Below are positions 18,684 through 29,463 of a DNA stretch of 64,000 nt, in pieces. Both the position numbers and the translations under genes were made by a program. The stretch is taken from positions 248,001 through 312,000 of the forward strand of contig NW_025813796.1 of the NCBI RefSeq assembly GCF_021917145.1. The letters are read 5' to 3'. How positions within the stretch are numbered: the stretch's first letter is position 1; each line of letters opens with the position of its first letter. Source of the DNA: Hypomesus transpacificus (lineage: Eukaryota > Chordata > Actinopteri > Osmeriformes > Osmeridae). The notes beneath the pieces are model-generated. The model did no database searches. It saw only the letters and a list, made by a program, of their open reading frames with translations, and was not told the DNA's origin.

Positions 18684-21600
18684 ATGGCTGCGCCAGTCTT
18701 GCAACAACCCAGTTTTTTACTGGTAAGTAATGCTAACTGTTATTGGTGAAACATCAGCTCTGTATGTTGACAAAATAAAGTCATGAAGTATATTATATTT
18801 CAACTCTTTTCAGGCAAACCTGAAAGTTGACTCAACAACCAAGCCTCTCCTTCAGCGTTGCCAAGAGTTGGTCAAAGTGATTGATGAGTACCCTGCAAAG
18901 GTAACCTCTCCACCATCTTTCAGTGTGAAGTGTGAGCGCGTGCACCTTTTGGAAATGTGACAAAACTGCTGCCTATTGTGACTGGTGGAGGTGTCAGAAA
19001 TGTAAACTTTGTAGTTTCAACACAAAGCTCAATCAGACAATCTTTTGTCTATCAGCATGTCAACAGCATGTCATCAGCTCACTGTTTGAACCAAATCGAG
19101 CTTGTCTGTTTCACCCACCTTAAGGGATTTTATAGTCCAAAAACGGTTTACATGATGACACCAATCAGTAGACTGGTGTTGAGGACAAATTTTTGTAATA
19201 CGGCTCTTTAGGAATTGCACCTGATATTCCCATGGCTGGTGGAGACCGTGTTTGGCAGTCTAGACGGCGTCATCGTAGGCTGGAACCTGCGATTCCTGCA
19301 AGCACGCAGCAATGAATACAACATTGCAATGGACTTCCTAGATCCCAGGTAGAACTATTCTGTTATGATTGGTCTGTTCATGTTGGAGTCGTGTATTGAG
19401 CTGATTGTTATAGTTATATTTGGTCAAATATTGTTTCAACTTGGGGCGTTGCTCTCTGAGTGTGCCACTCCATATTGAAACCATCTGTAAGGCTTCGACA
19501 TTGAACTCCTTATCTCTTATAATTTTTTTTATAATTTTCAGCGGGCCAATGATGAAACTAGTATACAAACTCCAAGCAGAAGACTACAAGTATGAAATAC
19601 CTGTCAGCTATCTACCGGTTGGTACCCCTCTCTTTTTGTCATGTCATCTTTTTCTATTTGTTATACCTTTTAAACTGGTTGGACTGTACAAAATGTCAAG
19701 GCCTGTTCTATGGTGACTGCAGTACTTACAGGAAATTACAGGAAAATGCAGACAATTGATCAACTCTACAAAACTCTTTTGATTGGGTTGTAGGGTCCTG
19801 TAAGGGCATCCATACATGAAGGTGTCCTCCCGGATTGCCCGCTTTTCCACAACAAGCTGCAGTTCCCCCTGTCTGGCCTGCTCTCTCTCAGCCTGGCTCT
19901 CAGTATCCTTTGTGCTTTCACTCCCAAAATGACATGATCACCTTTTAAAGCAGATGAATCAACTGGGTATTTTAACGACCTGAAAGTAGTGTTCCTTAAC
20001 CTTGTGCAGATCCTTTTGAATTTTACATGTTCAACTTGGCCTCAAGTCTTATAACACCAAAGGTAAATGTACACCCTTCAACCGAGGAACGATATCGAAT
20101 ATTGTCGGAATGATTTGACGGTAACGTAAGTAATGCTTACAATATCACAATATCTTTCTCTTAGAACTACCCTCCAGGCCAACATGTGAGCGCTTCAGAC
20201 AACGCCTACTTCGTGCTGGTGGACTCTTACCTCAAATACTTCCTCCCCACTGAGGGCAACGTGCCACCCTCTCCTTTCTCAGACTCCAGGGGCTCTGTAT
20301 CGGCACCTGCACCCAGGTACATGGTTTATAAATGAGGGTCATAAAGGAATCCTCGTGGCCTCGTCCTACATCTCACATGTCCTGCTTGTGTTTGGGTTCT
20401 TCCAAGGTCTCCTTCTGTGCCTTTCGCGGGGTACGGCATCCACAGCACCAGCCTCCTCAAACGCCATATATCCCATCAACCCTCCGTCAACGCTGACCCC
20501 GCTGCCCAGGAGATCTGGAGGTCAGAGACCCTATTACAGGTGAGGCGCCTTCAAACTAAGTTAGCACTGAATGGGGGGGAGGGGGGGGGGTGGTTCTAAG
20601 TTCTAAGATATAATGTTTGGAAGGTCTGCAGTGAACCGTACGGAAGTACATATTGATTGTGATCCTAGGTGTTTGTAGAGATCTGGCTGCATCATTACTC
20701 CCTGGAGATGTACCAGAAGCTCCAGTCCCCCCAGGTTAAGGTAAGAGCCTGTCATGTGGGCCTGTCATCCCCCCCCTCCCCCCTCCTTCCTCACACACCT
20801 GAGCACCGCACTGCAGCACCGCACGGCTGATTGTTGACCACAAGCCCACCGTGCCCTCCACCAGTCCCTTTCCTCTCCCGTGTCTGCACTACGGCCCCTT
20901 GCAGGCTTTCCAGTTGAATGTGCCTACCTCCGTTCACATCCCCTGCGGAGAATGTTAGGCACGAGCTATAGGCTGCACTCCTGCATCACGTTAAGCAACA
21001 CCCTTACACAAGCAAGGTGGGAGAGGGTATAAATGGCATTATGCCTTTTCCAAGGAGATTCTATCTATTTTGTATCAACTTTGCACTGGGCATGTGTTGC
21101 TTTGGTAGTACTGGATGTTAGTAGTCCTGGATAAAGCTACAGAATAGTCTTAAGGCATAACATCTGCAGGAAATATAATTCAATCAAGATTATTTTTTAT
21201 CTTTTGATAATTTTGTACTTAATTGCATCAGTGTAAAGACTGCACTGATGATTTGGCATGTATTTCTGGTAGTAGTGCATTTGCTTCTTCTCATGACTTG
21301 TTGAGCATGCTATCTCTTTGTGGCTCCATCCATTATTCCGGTATGTTTTCTGTCTGTTTGGCTGTTTGATGTGTTGGGCTGCTTGTCTTCCAAGAAGCCT
21401 AAATCCTAACGGAAAGCTTTTAAATATCCATAGGCTCAATCTCTAGCAAAAACCTTTTGCATCCCATAGTTTTATGTATTTAAAGAACACTGGCTAGTAA
21501 ATATTACCTACTCATTTGTGTTGTGATTAAAGCAGATTATGAGATGCAGTATCTCCTTTCTCGACCCAAAGAAATTCCCCCCCAAAACAACCCTCCAAAA

Positions 21601-24600
21601 AGTCCCAACACGTGGACTGTTCCCCACCTAAGCCTTAACAACCCCATTAACTCATGTCACGTGTAACCCATGTGTATCGTGTCAGTTAGAGGATATTAAC
21701 CTCCGTAATCCCTCCTGTCTTGGGTGTGGAAAGGGCTACTGCATCGCCCTCAGCTGTCATGGCGTTGTGAACCCGTGGTCAATATCGTCTTGATTTGTTT
21801 CTCTTCCCCCCCCTTTCTGTGTTCTTCTCCCATATTCTTTTTTTAATAAAAAAAAAATCCTCCTTTTGTGAATGCACTCTATCCTTTCCCCCCTTCCTTT
21901 ATTGTCATGTTCATCTCCTTCCTGCCGTCCTTCTCTTTCCTCCCTTCTCTCCTGTTCCTACTGTGTTGTTGTCCCCCCCCCACCCCTCACCCCCTCCCTC
22001 CTCGTCCTCCCCCCGGGTGTGACGGGTCGTACAGCTGGCGCTGCTCCAGTATCGCCTCAGTATGTCCAGCATGCCGTGCCAACCCCTCGCCCCTCCAGGC
22101 TCTGGGACCCTCCACACCTACCAAGTACATTTACCTTTTCATTCAGCCCCCTGGGGCATGCTGGAGGTCAAATTAGGCCACCCAGAGTTATGGGTTAAGG
22201 CTGCATTGGAGTGGCAGAAAGGTCAACATTACTTCTCTGAAACGTGAACGCAATTAGCGCCGCATAAATAAATATGCTTGAAACCTGCGAGGTTTCCATA
22301 CAACCTGAAGTTGGCATAGTGTATTCCAGTTTAGGTTTCAGCCTGTAGAGAAGTATCATTGAATGGGAAGTGAACCCCTTGAGTGCAGTTTGTGTATTTG
22401 AAGTGTTGAGTTGATTCATCTGTGTGCGTCTTTTCCTTTTTAACGCCTACTTTTCAATGTCCGACGACGTCGTTGCACAGTGTTGGTTGAGTTTGTGTTT
22501 TTTGTCTATCTCATCTCACATCTCCCTATGAAGAGCAAACACTACACGCTTTACAGAACATGTTACTTATCCGCCCTTTCAATATATATATTTCTTTGCA
22601 TTTTCGTTTGGGTTTTATTTTTTAGCAATGTGTTCATAGAGATTCTGTATGGCGGCAATAGCGAGATAGGTTGAATGCTATCCCGCACAGCACTAGGAGA
22701 TGCCGTGATATGAACAGCTGTGGCTTGAAGCAGGGCAGGGGGGTTAGCGTGCGCTCGTGGGAACCCTGTGTAACCGCTTGCTCTTTCAGGAGCCCTTCAG
22801 TCCCACAGAGGAGCACGTGCTGGTGGTGCGTCTCTTGGTCAAGCACCTGCACGCCTTCTCCAGCAGCCTGAAGCCCGAGCAGGTGTCCTCCTCCCCCTCG
22901 GCCCACTCTCACGCCAGTCCCCTGGAGGAGTTCAAGAGGTGAGGCTCAGACACCCCCCCCCCCCCCCCCCCCCCCCCGCCCTGGACCGAACCATTCAGGT
23001 TCTCAAGTTTCTGAGGGGGGGGGGGGGGGGGGGGGGGTAAAAAGGGGGGAGATCCGAGACTTGTTGTTTTGGGTGTCTTCCACATGACTTTGGCTCGCGT
23101 CTGTCCCCGCAGGGTGGTCGTTCAACGTTTCGTCCAGCAGAAGCTCTACGTGTTTCTGCAGCACTGCTTCGGCCACTGGCCTCTGGACGCCTCCTTTAGA
23201 GCGGTACGTTTGATTGGGGTTTTACGTCGACCTTCGTTTGTCCGTTTTCCCCCGTGAAACGTAACCGGATGCTACTGTGATGTAGAGCGTGCCTCAAACC
23301 TCCGGACTTGGTTGTAGGTGTTGGAGACGTGGCTTAGCTACATCCAACCGTGGAGGTATACGGGAGAGAAGACCAATCCACTGACTGACCAAAACAGAGG
23401 CGTTCCTGACAAATGGTTAGTTGTCAGAAAATGTGAGGCAAACGGTGTTAAAAAAAACACGATTTGTGTTTTTCAAACAACTTTATATTTTGGGGGAATA
23501 ATGCATACAAGATATGAAATGTCATTTATCGCTCTGTTTACTTTCTACAACTTAATCATTTCATGTCTCTCTCTCTGTCTCTCTCTCTCTCTGTCTCTCT
23601 CTCTCTGTCTCTCTCTCTCTCTGTCTCTCTGTCTCTCTCTCTGTCTCTCTCTCTCTGTCTCTCTCTCTCTGTCTCTGTCTGTCTCGTCTCTGTCTCTCTC
23701 TCTCTCAGGGCCTCGTTTGTGCAAGAGAACCTACTCATGTACACAAAGCTCTTCCAGGGCTTCCTCAACAGAGTCATCCGCACAGACTTGGTCAACGTGA
23801 AAAATGCTCTGATGGTCTTCAGGGTGGCCAAAGTGTTTGCACAGCCAAACCTAGCAGAGATCATCCAGAAAGGTGAGGACCCGCCACAAACATTGAACGA
23901 TAAAATACATTTGAGAAAAAAAAAAAAAGAAGAAAACTCAAAGGAAAAACCTCAAAACCCTCAAAACCCTATCGATCCCCTCCCCCCCCCCCCCCCCCCC
24001 TTGAATTGTCCCTCCAGGAGAGCAGTTGTTCCTGGAGCCAGAGCACGTGCTCCACCATCGGCAGCATCGTGTCTTCCTCACGCCAGGCCACGGCGGCAGC
24101 TTCCTGTCCGCGCGGCAGCCGGCCGGGACGGACGCCGTGTTCCGGGTGAAGAGCCACGTATACGGCCTGGAGGGCCAGGAGTGCCAGTACAAACAGATGT
24201 TTGGCACTGAGCTCAGGGGAGCTGTGAGTGGGATTGGAGTTGGATCCATTCTGATCAAAGTAGTGGTCACCAGTTTGGTTCCTTGAAGAAAAAAAAATAC
24301 AATAAAAAAATGCCTTCATTTTGGTGTAGGTTCTGAAGCTGATCCAGATCATCGCCCAGGCCAGGCAGACCGCCAAGCGGATATCGGATCACTCCGCCGA
24401 GGTGGCGTCCAACAACTCGTTCATGTCGTGGTTTGGGATGGGCTCCTCCGACCTCAACAACACCTTCTCAGGATCGGAGGGGGGGGACGAGACTGGCGAG
24501 TGTTTCAAGAAGACTCACGAGTTCTTGGACAGGGCGCTGGAGAACCTCTGTCAGATCTTCAGGGTCGGTTTGCTCTCCGCACATTTGTGCGCATGCCGTC

Positions 24601-25532
24601 TCGATCCCGCGTAGTGGGCTAGGTTAAATCTCGGGTCTAATGCTGTTTTGTTGTGATCGAGACAGCAGCTGTTGTCACATACCAGTTCCAGAAGGGACCC
24701 AACATTTAAATGTCTGTTCTGCTGTACCCCATGATCTAGTTAAACCCTGGACAGCTGTCTCAGCTAATGGCTAACCTTGGATCAGGGCAGGACGACATCA
24801 ACTCCAGACAGCTGCCAGACTGCATCCAGGGAGAGAACGGACTCATCCTTACCGACCTGGGCCGCATGCAGGTCAGAACGACGATGCATTCATATCTCCA
24901 TTATCAGCCCCTTGCTTCAAGCCCACGGTTGTTGGAAATGGATCGTTATGAAATGATTTTCTTTGGTGCAGATCATCAATGGACTGCGTCGATTTGAGAT
25001 CGAGTACCAGGGAGACCCAGAGCTTCAGCCCATCCGAAGCTACGAGAACGCTGTGCTGGTGCGATTGCTCTTCAGGATCTCCTCGCTGGTGAATGACAGG
25101 GTAAGTCATGTGGTTGGAGAAAGGACAGAAGATTACAATCTGACACCGCCTACAATAGCGACCATTCCTAATGGCCACTGTGATCTGAGCTTCATTTGAT
25201 CTCTCTAGTTTGGGGATCGCATGGAAGCTCTGTGCTCGCGCCCGGACTTCCTGGGTCGGCTAGGACGCCACTACCTGGCCGGCCCTGTCGCCGGAGCAAG
25301 CGGGAAGAGGAGAAGCCCAGTGACACGGCGTACTTTGGAGAGGAACCCCCAGCCGCGGTTAAGCGTCCGCACACTGGCCAGCTACAGAACCCTGCTGCTG
25401 CTAGTACTACTGTACGTGTTAGGGGCACTGCTCTCTGTGGGGCCCGTGTCCTGCACCTTGCTCATCCTCACTGGGGGGTTTCTCTATGGAGTCCTCATGA
25501 CCCTCTTGGGAGGTAAACTGAAATCCCAATAG
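18684..25532 (+). CDS. smpd4: Sphingomyelin phosphodiesterase 4 (neutral sphingomyelinase 3)
   Basis: SMPD4 hydrolyses sphingomyelin to ceramide and phosphocholine and is a tail-anchored ER/nuclear-envelope protein. Nineteen coding exons: 18684-18722, 18814-18900, 19212-19348, 19542-19617, 19794-19902, 20010-20062, 20165-20316, 20407-20539, 20669-20740, 22035-22124, 22790-22938, 23113-23203, 23318-23415, 23709-23872, 24018-24223, 24330-24563, 24740-24871, 24972-25100 and 25209-25532. Every junction is GT-AG and in frame, giving 824 residues (human about 827). Conserved blocks include [55 protein letters not shown] and [20 protein letters not shown]. Two hydrophobic segments near the C-terminus ([14 protein letters not shown] and [16 protein letters not shown]) fit the membrane anchor. 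The start aligns with the common [11 protein letters not shown] form in human. ccdc74 follows about 0.9 kb downstream on the same strand, as in the human SMPD4-CCDC74 pair. Confidence 0.95.
22953..23037. repeat. Poly-C (25 nt) and poly-G (23 nt) pair in smpd4 intron 11
   Basis: A run of 25 C at 22953-22977 and a run of 23 G at 23015-23037 are separated by 37 nt. They could pair as a very GC-rich stem. They lie 15 nt after the exon 11 donor and 76 nt before exon 12. Confidence 0.85.
23560..23708. repeat. (TCTCTG/TC)n microsatellite forming the smpd4 exon 14 acceptor tract
   Basis: About 145 bp of TCTC with interspersed TCTG runs directly into the CAG acceptor of exon 14 at 23709, so the polypyrimidine tract is itself a variable microsatellite. 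Confidence 0.9.
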
Positions 25533-25730
25533 CAGGTCACTCACTGAACTGGCAGCTTTGTTCTTCTTTTTTTTTTTGCCTCTGTGCTTTGCAGGTTTTT
25601 TTGCGAAATATCTTTGCCATTTTATCCTTGTAAATACTATTAAACTTTCGGATGTAAAAAAAGGAATTTTTAGGCCGTTGAAGTGATTTCTTCACTTGTT
25701 TCCATTTTACCGAAGGATTGCAAAGTCCTT

Positions 25731-25736
25731 AATAAA
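25731..25736 (+). terminator. Polyadenylation signal of smpd4
   Basis: AATAAA about 200 nt after the smpd4 stop codon, in an AT-rich 3' UTR. Confidence 0.6.
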
Positions 25737-25739
25737 ATA

Positions 25740-26466
25740 TCAAATGAACCGTTGTAATTTCCTAGTACGAGATTTTTCGCATTTTGTTAATCCCACATTG
25801 AAACCAAGTAAATACAATGCCTAGTGCTATTACTTTTGGGACGATTTATGTCGATGTATGTGTTCTAGTACTGTATGAGATAAAGCAGCACTCAGGAGAA
25901 ACGATTTCGGCATCCACTGCACTGAAGCCAGCGGTTCGATCAATGTCGTACTGTTTCAGGATAGAAGATGAGCATACTGTAAAATACAGTGATCCATGGT
26001 TTACGAAAGTGATTGTGGTGTCATGAGCAGAGGGATTATGATTTAAAATTGCCTGATTACTCTACTGAACTTTAAAATGCAGTCGTGTGGGAAAACACGT
26101 TGCCTTGGCAACGTTGTAGCTTTGTGTTTTGCGCATGTCCATTTAGCCAACAACGTAGCTAGCCATCTACTGCTGTCAGTGTCATCAGACAGCTAATTAG
26201 CTAACTTAAAACTAGCTACTTAAATTAGCTACTTAAAACTAGTTCAGATTTGTTAAATCATTACTGTGGATTCGGAGGTGAACCACTACTGTACATGCAG
26301 CAAGCGAAACTGAGTGGTGAGATGTCTGTTCAGAGTTGCGAGCCGTAGCTCTAACTAGACCAACTTTATTGGCTAGCAGTTAGGCTACTGTACTGTAGCC
26401 AGTTTCAAGTCGATGTTAAATTGTTCTTGATTCTCTAGTCCAGTTTTAACGATAACACTAGCAGCA
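25740..26466. other. Spacer between smpd4 and ccdc74
   Basis: No coding sequence was recognised. It should hold the ccdc74 promoter and 5' UTR. A TAGCTA/TTAGCTAC-rich patch lies at about 26,150-26,250. Confidence 0.5.
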
Positions 26467-28950
26467 ATGTCAAGCAACAGTCTTCCACCTTTACGAAATT
26501 TGCCTCAGTGGTCCCGAGTAGGATGTCTTGACAAGTATGTCGTTCCCCGACCTTCACCGGTCAAACATTTGCACTCGCTGTTCGACCCACCCTCATCAGA
26601 CCGAGGGGTAGCGGTTTCAACACACAGCGACATGGATACCCGCGTTTTGTCGCTCCAGAGAAATATTCAGTTCCTGCAGCTGCAACACAAGGACACGCTT
26701 CAGAAGCTTCATGGAGAAATTGACGACCTGAGACGGGAAAATAAAGGTGGGGTCAAGCTGGATCTGGGGACCAACTATTAACAATGTATTCCTGAATTTC
26801 ATTACAGCTTGGTAGCAAAAAAGTTAATTATTCATTAAAAATGAAAAGTTGTTTTCTTACTGTGTATATTTTGGTTTAAATGATTGAATCCCATTATTAT
26901 TATTATTTTTATAACTTGTTCCTGTGTTGTTGTGATGCAACGATCGTTGATACATCACTGATCTGGGGCCAGTTGTATACAAATCATGCACTCATGCTGC
27001 AGTGAGTGCATAGCAAGATATGATGGGGACCATAAATGGTTGAAATACGGATTCAAATTGAATCTTTAGTTGTAGTTCACATGTGTTTATTTTTTATTTT
27101 TTACATTTTTCATACATCTCTGAGGATGAGACAAGGCTGACTGAAGTGATACTCTATATAGTTGTTGCATGGCAACACTGGTTTATTGAATGAGGAAAAT
27201 GAATGGATGGTGCCTATTCACTGTTGGGGGTAAGGGGGTGCAGTATCACTTTACAGGACAGACAACAAGCTTCTCCATGTCACCCTCAGTATTCTACCAC
27301 CAGCCAAGAGATTTTTCAATCCAGATAAAGAGAACCTGCTTGTCTGTCTTCACACAGTGAGAGCAGTGCCTGCAGAGCCATGCCGAGACTCTTGAAGAGA
27401 TTACCAGAGGGCCACCTGAGATGTGTCGTGTGAAATGTGTTGACTTAGACATGACGTTACGCTTCTTTACAGATTTGCAGTACAAGATGATCATGGAGAC
27501 GCCAAAGTCGTGCCGAAAAGGTAGGCTGTGTCTTTTTCTCTTTCTACAATTTGGGCTTTAGTTACAGCACGGTCCTCAGACCAGGACACGTATGTCTACA
27601 TGGGATTCGCTGATGTCATATTTGCTATTTGTTTCGTTTCATTTGTCTGATCTAAAATCAAGTGAATCAGATTTCCTCTTGGGCCTCACTGACATATTAT
27701 AGTCAGTCAAACTAAACAACCTTGTATTATGCCTTGCTTTCAATACACACCCGTTTGCTATGACAGTACCTAGATAAGCTATGAAAGTTGATGTATCCAC
27801 ACACACACACACACACATCATCCAGTGTTGTCCTTAGGAACCAGTCGTCGGGCCACAAGGCCGCCGACACAGGGCAGTGAGGCCTATAAAGGGTTCTACC
27901 AGGAGCAGGCTCTACAGGACACGCGGCTCTCACAGGACCCATGTCTCAGGTACCCCTCCACCCCCTGCAGAGAGACACACCGACCCACGGCTCTCAGCAT
28001 TCTAGCTCATTAAACCTCTAGTAGCAATGTCATTGTGACAACTCTTTTTGGTTAACGAGGATTATCAGGGAGCTTTCGAAATGGCCAGTCTCTCCAGATT
28101 TAGCTGTGAATCCCGCGGTTAGGACACTTACAGCGAGGTATAGAAACCATGTCGTGTCTTTCCTGGCCTCCGGTAGCAGCCTTGGCGATTGCGGTGAGAC
28201 GTCAGGACCCCCCAGGCAGGAATACAAGCCGGAGCTGAGGGGGGGCCTCATCACTTCCCTGCAGCCCCTCCGCATCCACAGCAGCCCGGCGCACCCCCCC
28301 CCGTGCCCCCACCCTCCAGGAGTGTGAGATCATCATACGTCAGCTGTACAATGCCAACAGTGTGCAGTCTCAGGAGGTAGGTAGCCTACGCTGACACATG
28401 CACACAGAGCCGTTTCCATGCCTGGATGTGTCATACATGGGCCCAGCGACGGCGTGGTTTTGCCCCTCTAGATCGTCCGCGTGAAGGCTGTTCTCAGAGA
28501 CATCGTATTCAACAAGAAAATCACCCCGGAGAACTACATCCTGACCAAGTCCTACCTCGCTGATGGCACGAGGTAATCAGCCTGATCTCCGCCTTCAGAC
28601 ACATCTGATGGGAGTGATTTAGACATTGATTTGGATGTCGTGTTTTGTCTCCTATGAAGAGCTGAAACCGAGAAGTTTCCCAAGCTAGCACTTCAACCAC
28701 AGCCCAACAAAACGTAGGTGAAATCCTGCTCCTTGCCATCTCTCAGTTTATGAACAGAAATCAGCAGTTTTTTTTTTTTTTTAAGCGGTTGTTCTTCTTG
28801 ATTTCCCTGTGAAGGTCTGGTTCCCAGGTCGGGGTGGCAGAGAGAGTGATCCTTCCAGCCCTCAAACAGAGCCTGAACTCCAGCATCGCTGAGAGGCAGA
28901 AGAGGACTCAGGCTGTCCAAAGAAGCCGCTTGAGGAACACGCTGCACTAA
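26467..28950 (+). CDS. ccdc74: Coiled-coil domain-containing protein 74 (apparent 1-bp frameshift)
   Basis: Coding exons: 26467-26746, 27473-27520, 27838-27949, 28180-28376, 28472-28572, 28660-28713 and 28815-28950 (TAA). The N-terminal coiled coil (RNIQFLQLQHKDTLQKLHGE, then DLQYKMIM) and the C-terminal block (VAERVILPALKQ, AERQKRTQAVQRSRL) match human CCDC74A/B, a ciliary/microtubule-linked protein of poorly defined role. Exon 28180-28376 enters in the expected frame (LITSLQPLRIHSSP). The homologous continuation TLQECEIIIRQLYNANSV lies in another frame after a run of nine C at 28294-28302. The summed length is one base over a multiple of three. One C too many explains this, either as an assembly or homopolymer error or as a real allele. 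Downstream exons are intact, which favours error or recent polymorphism over an old pseudogene. It follows smpd4 in the same orientation. Confidence 0.85.
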
Positions 28951-29055
28951 AAAAGGAACACACTGACTGCAGGACTGAAGAACCATTGCCCAAGATAACT
29001 CTTTCACAGCCGTTTAAAACCACAACCAGCTAGATGTGAGCTACCACACTGTAAC

Positions 29056-29061
29056 AATAAA
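29056..29061 (+). terminator. Polyadenylation signal of ccdc74
   Basis: AATAAA about 105 nt after the ccdc74 stop. The convergent med15 signal is only about 90 nt further on, so the two genes end tail to tail. Confidence 0.6.
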
Positions 29062-29148
29062 CTATTTCTGTGTACCCACATAACCAATTCATTGAAATGC
29101 AATTTTTTCCGTCACAATTTCATAAAGAGACAGGTAAACAGAAAATGA

Positions 29149-29154
29149 TTTATT
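29149..29154 (-). terminator. Polyadenylation signal of med15
   Basis: Minus-strand AATAAA about 310 nt past the med15 stop (29464), giving a short 3' UTR that ends close to the ccdc74 3' end. Confidence 0.6.
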
Positions 29155-29463
29155 CATAACAAAAGACAAATTCCTTTAAGATTATATATATATACACAAA
29201 CACTTCAAAGCTTTACACGGCAAAAGTGTTAAGTTAAGCGTTACACATATTCCTTTCCTCCCAAATCCAAACAGTTTATCCCATTCATGAACACCGAATT
29301 CAATATCCGTATCAGTTCATGTTGCAACAGCGCCCTCTTGTGGTAGAGAAGGTCCAATGCTCCTGGAGTGCAGACAACTTCCCCTCTATGTCCAGTTTAT
29401 ACAGTTCAGTTCAGCAGGGTAGGGCATCAAGGAAAAAGTGTGGGGGGGGTATGTGTTGAGCCT

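Noticed and set aside
23563-24210. Plus-strand ORF starting in Ser/Leu repeats
   Set aside because: Its start is translation of the (TCTCTG)n microsatellite. Only the part in smpd4 exon 14 is real coding sequence.
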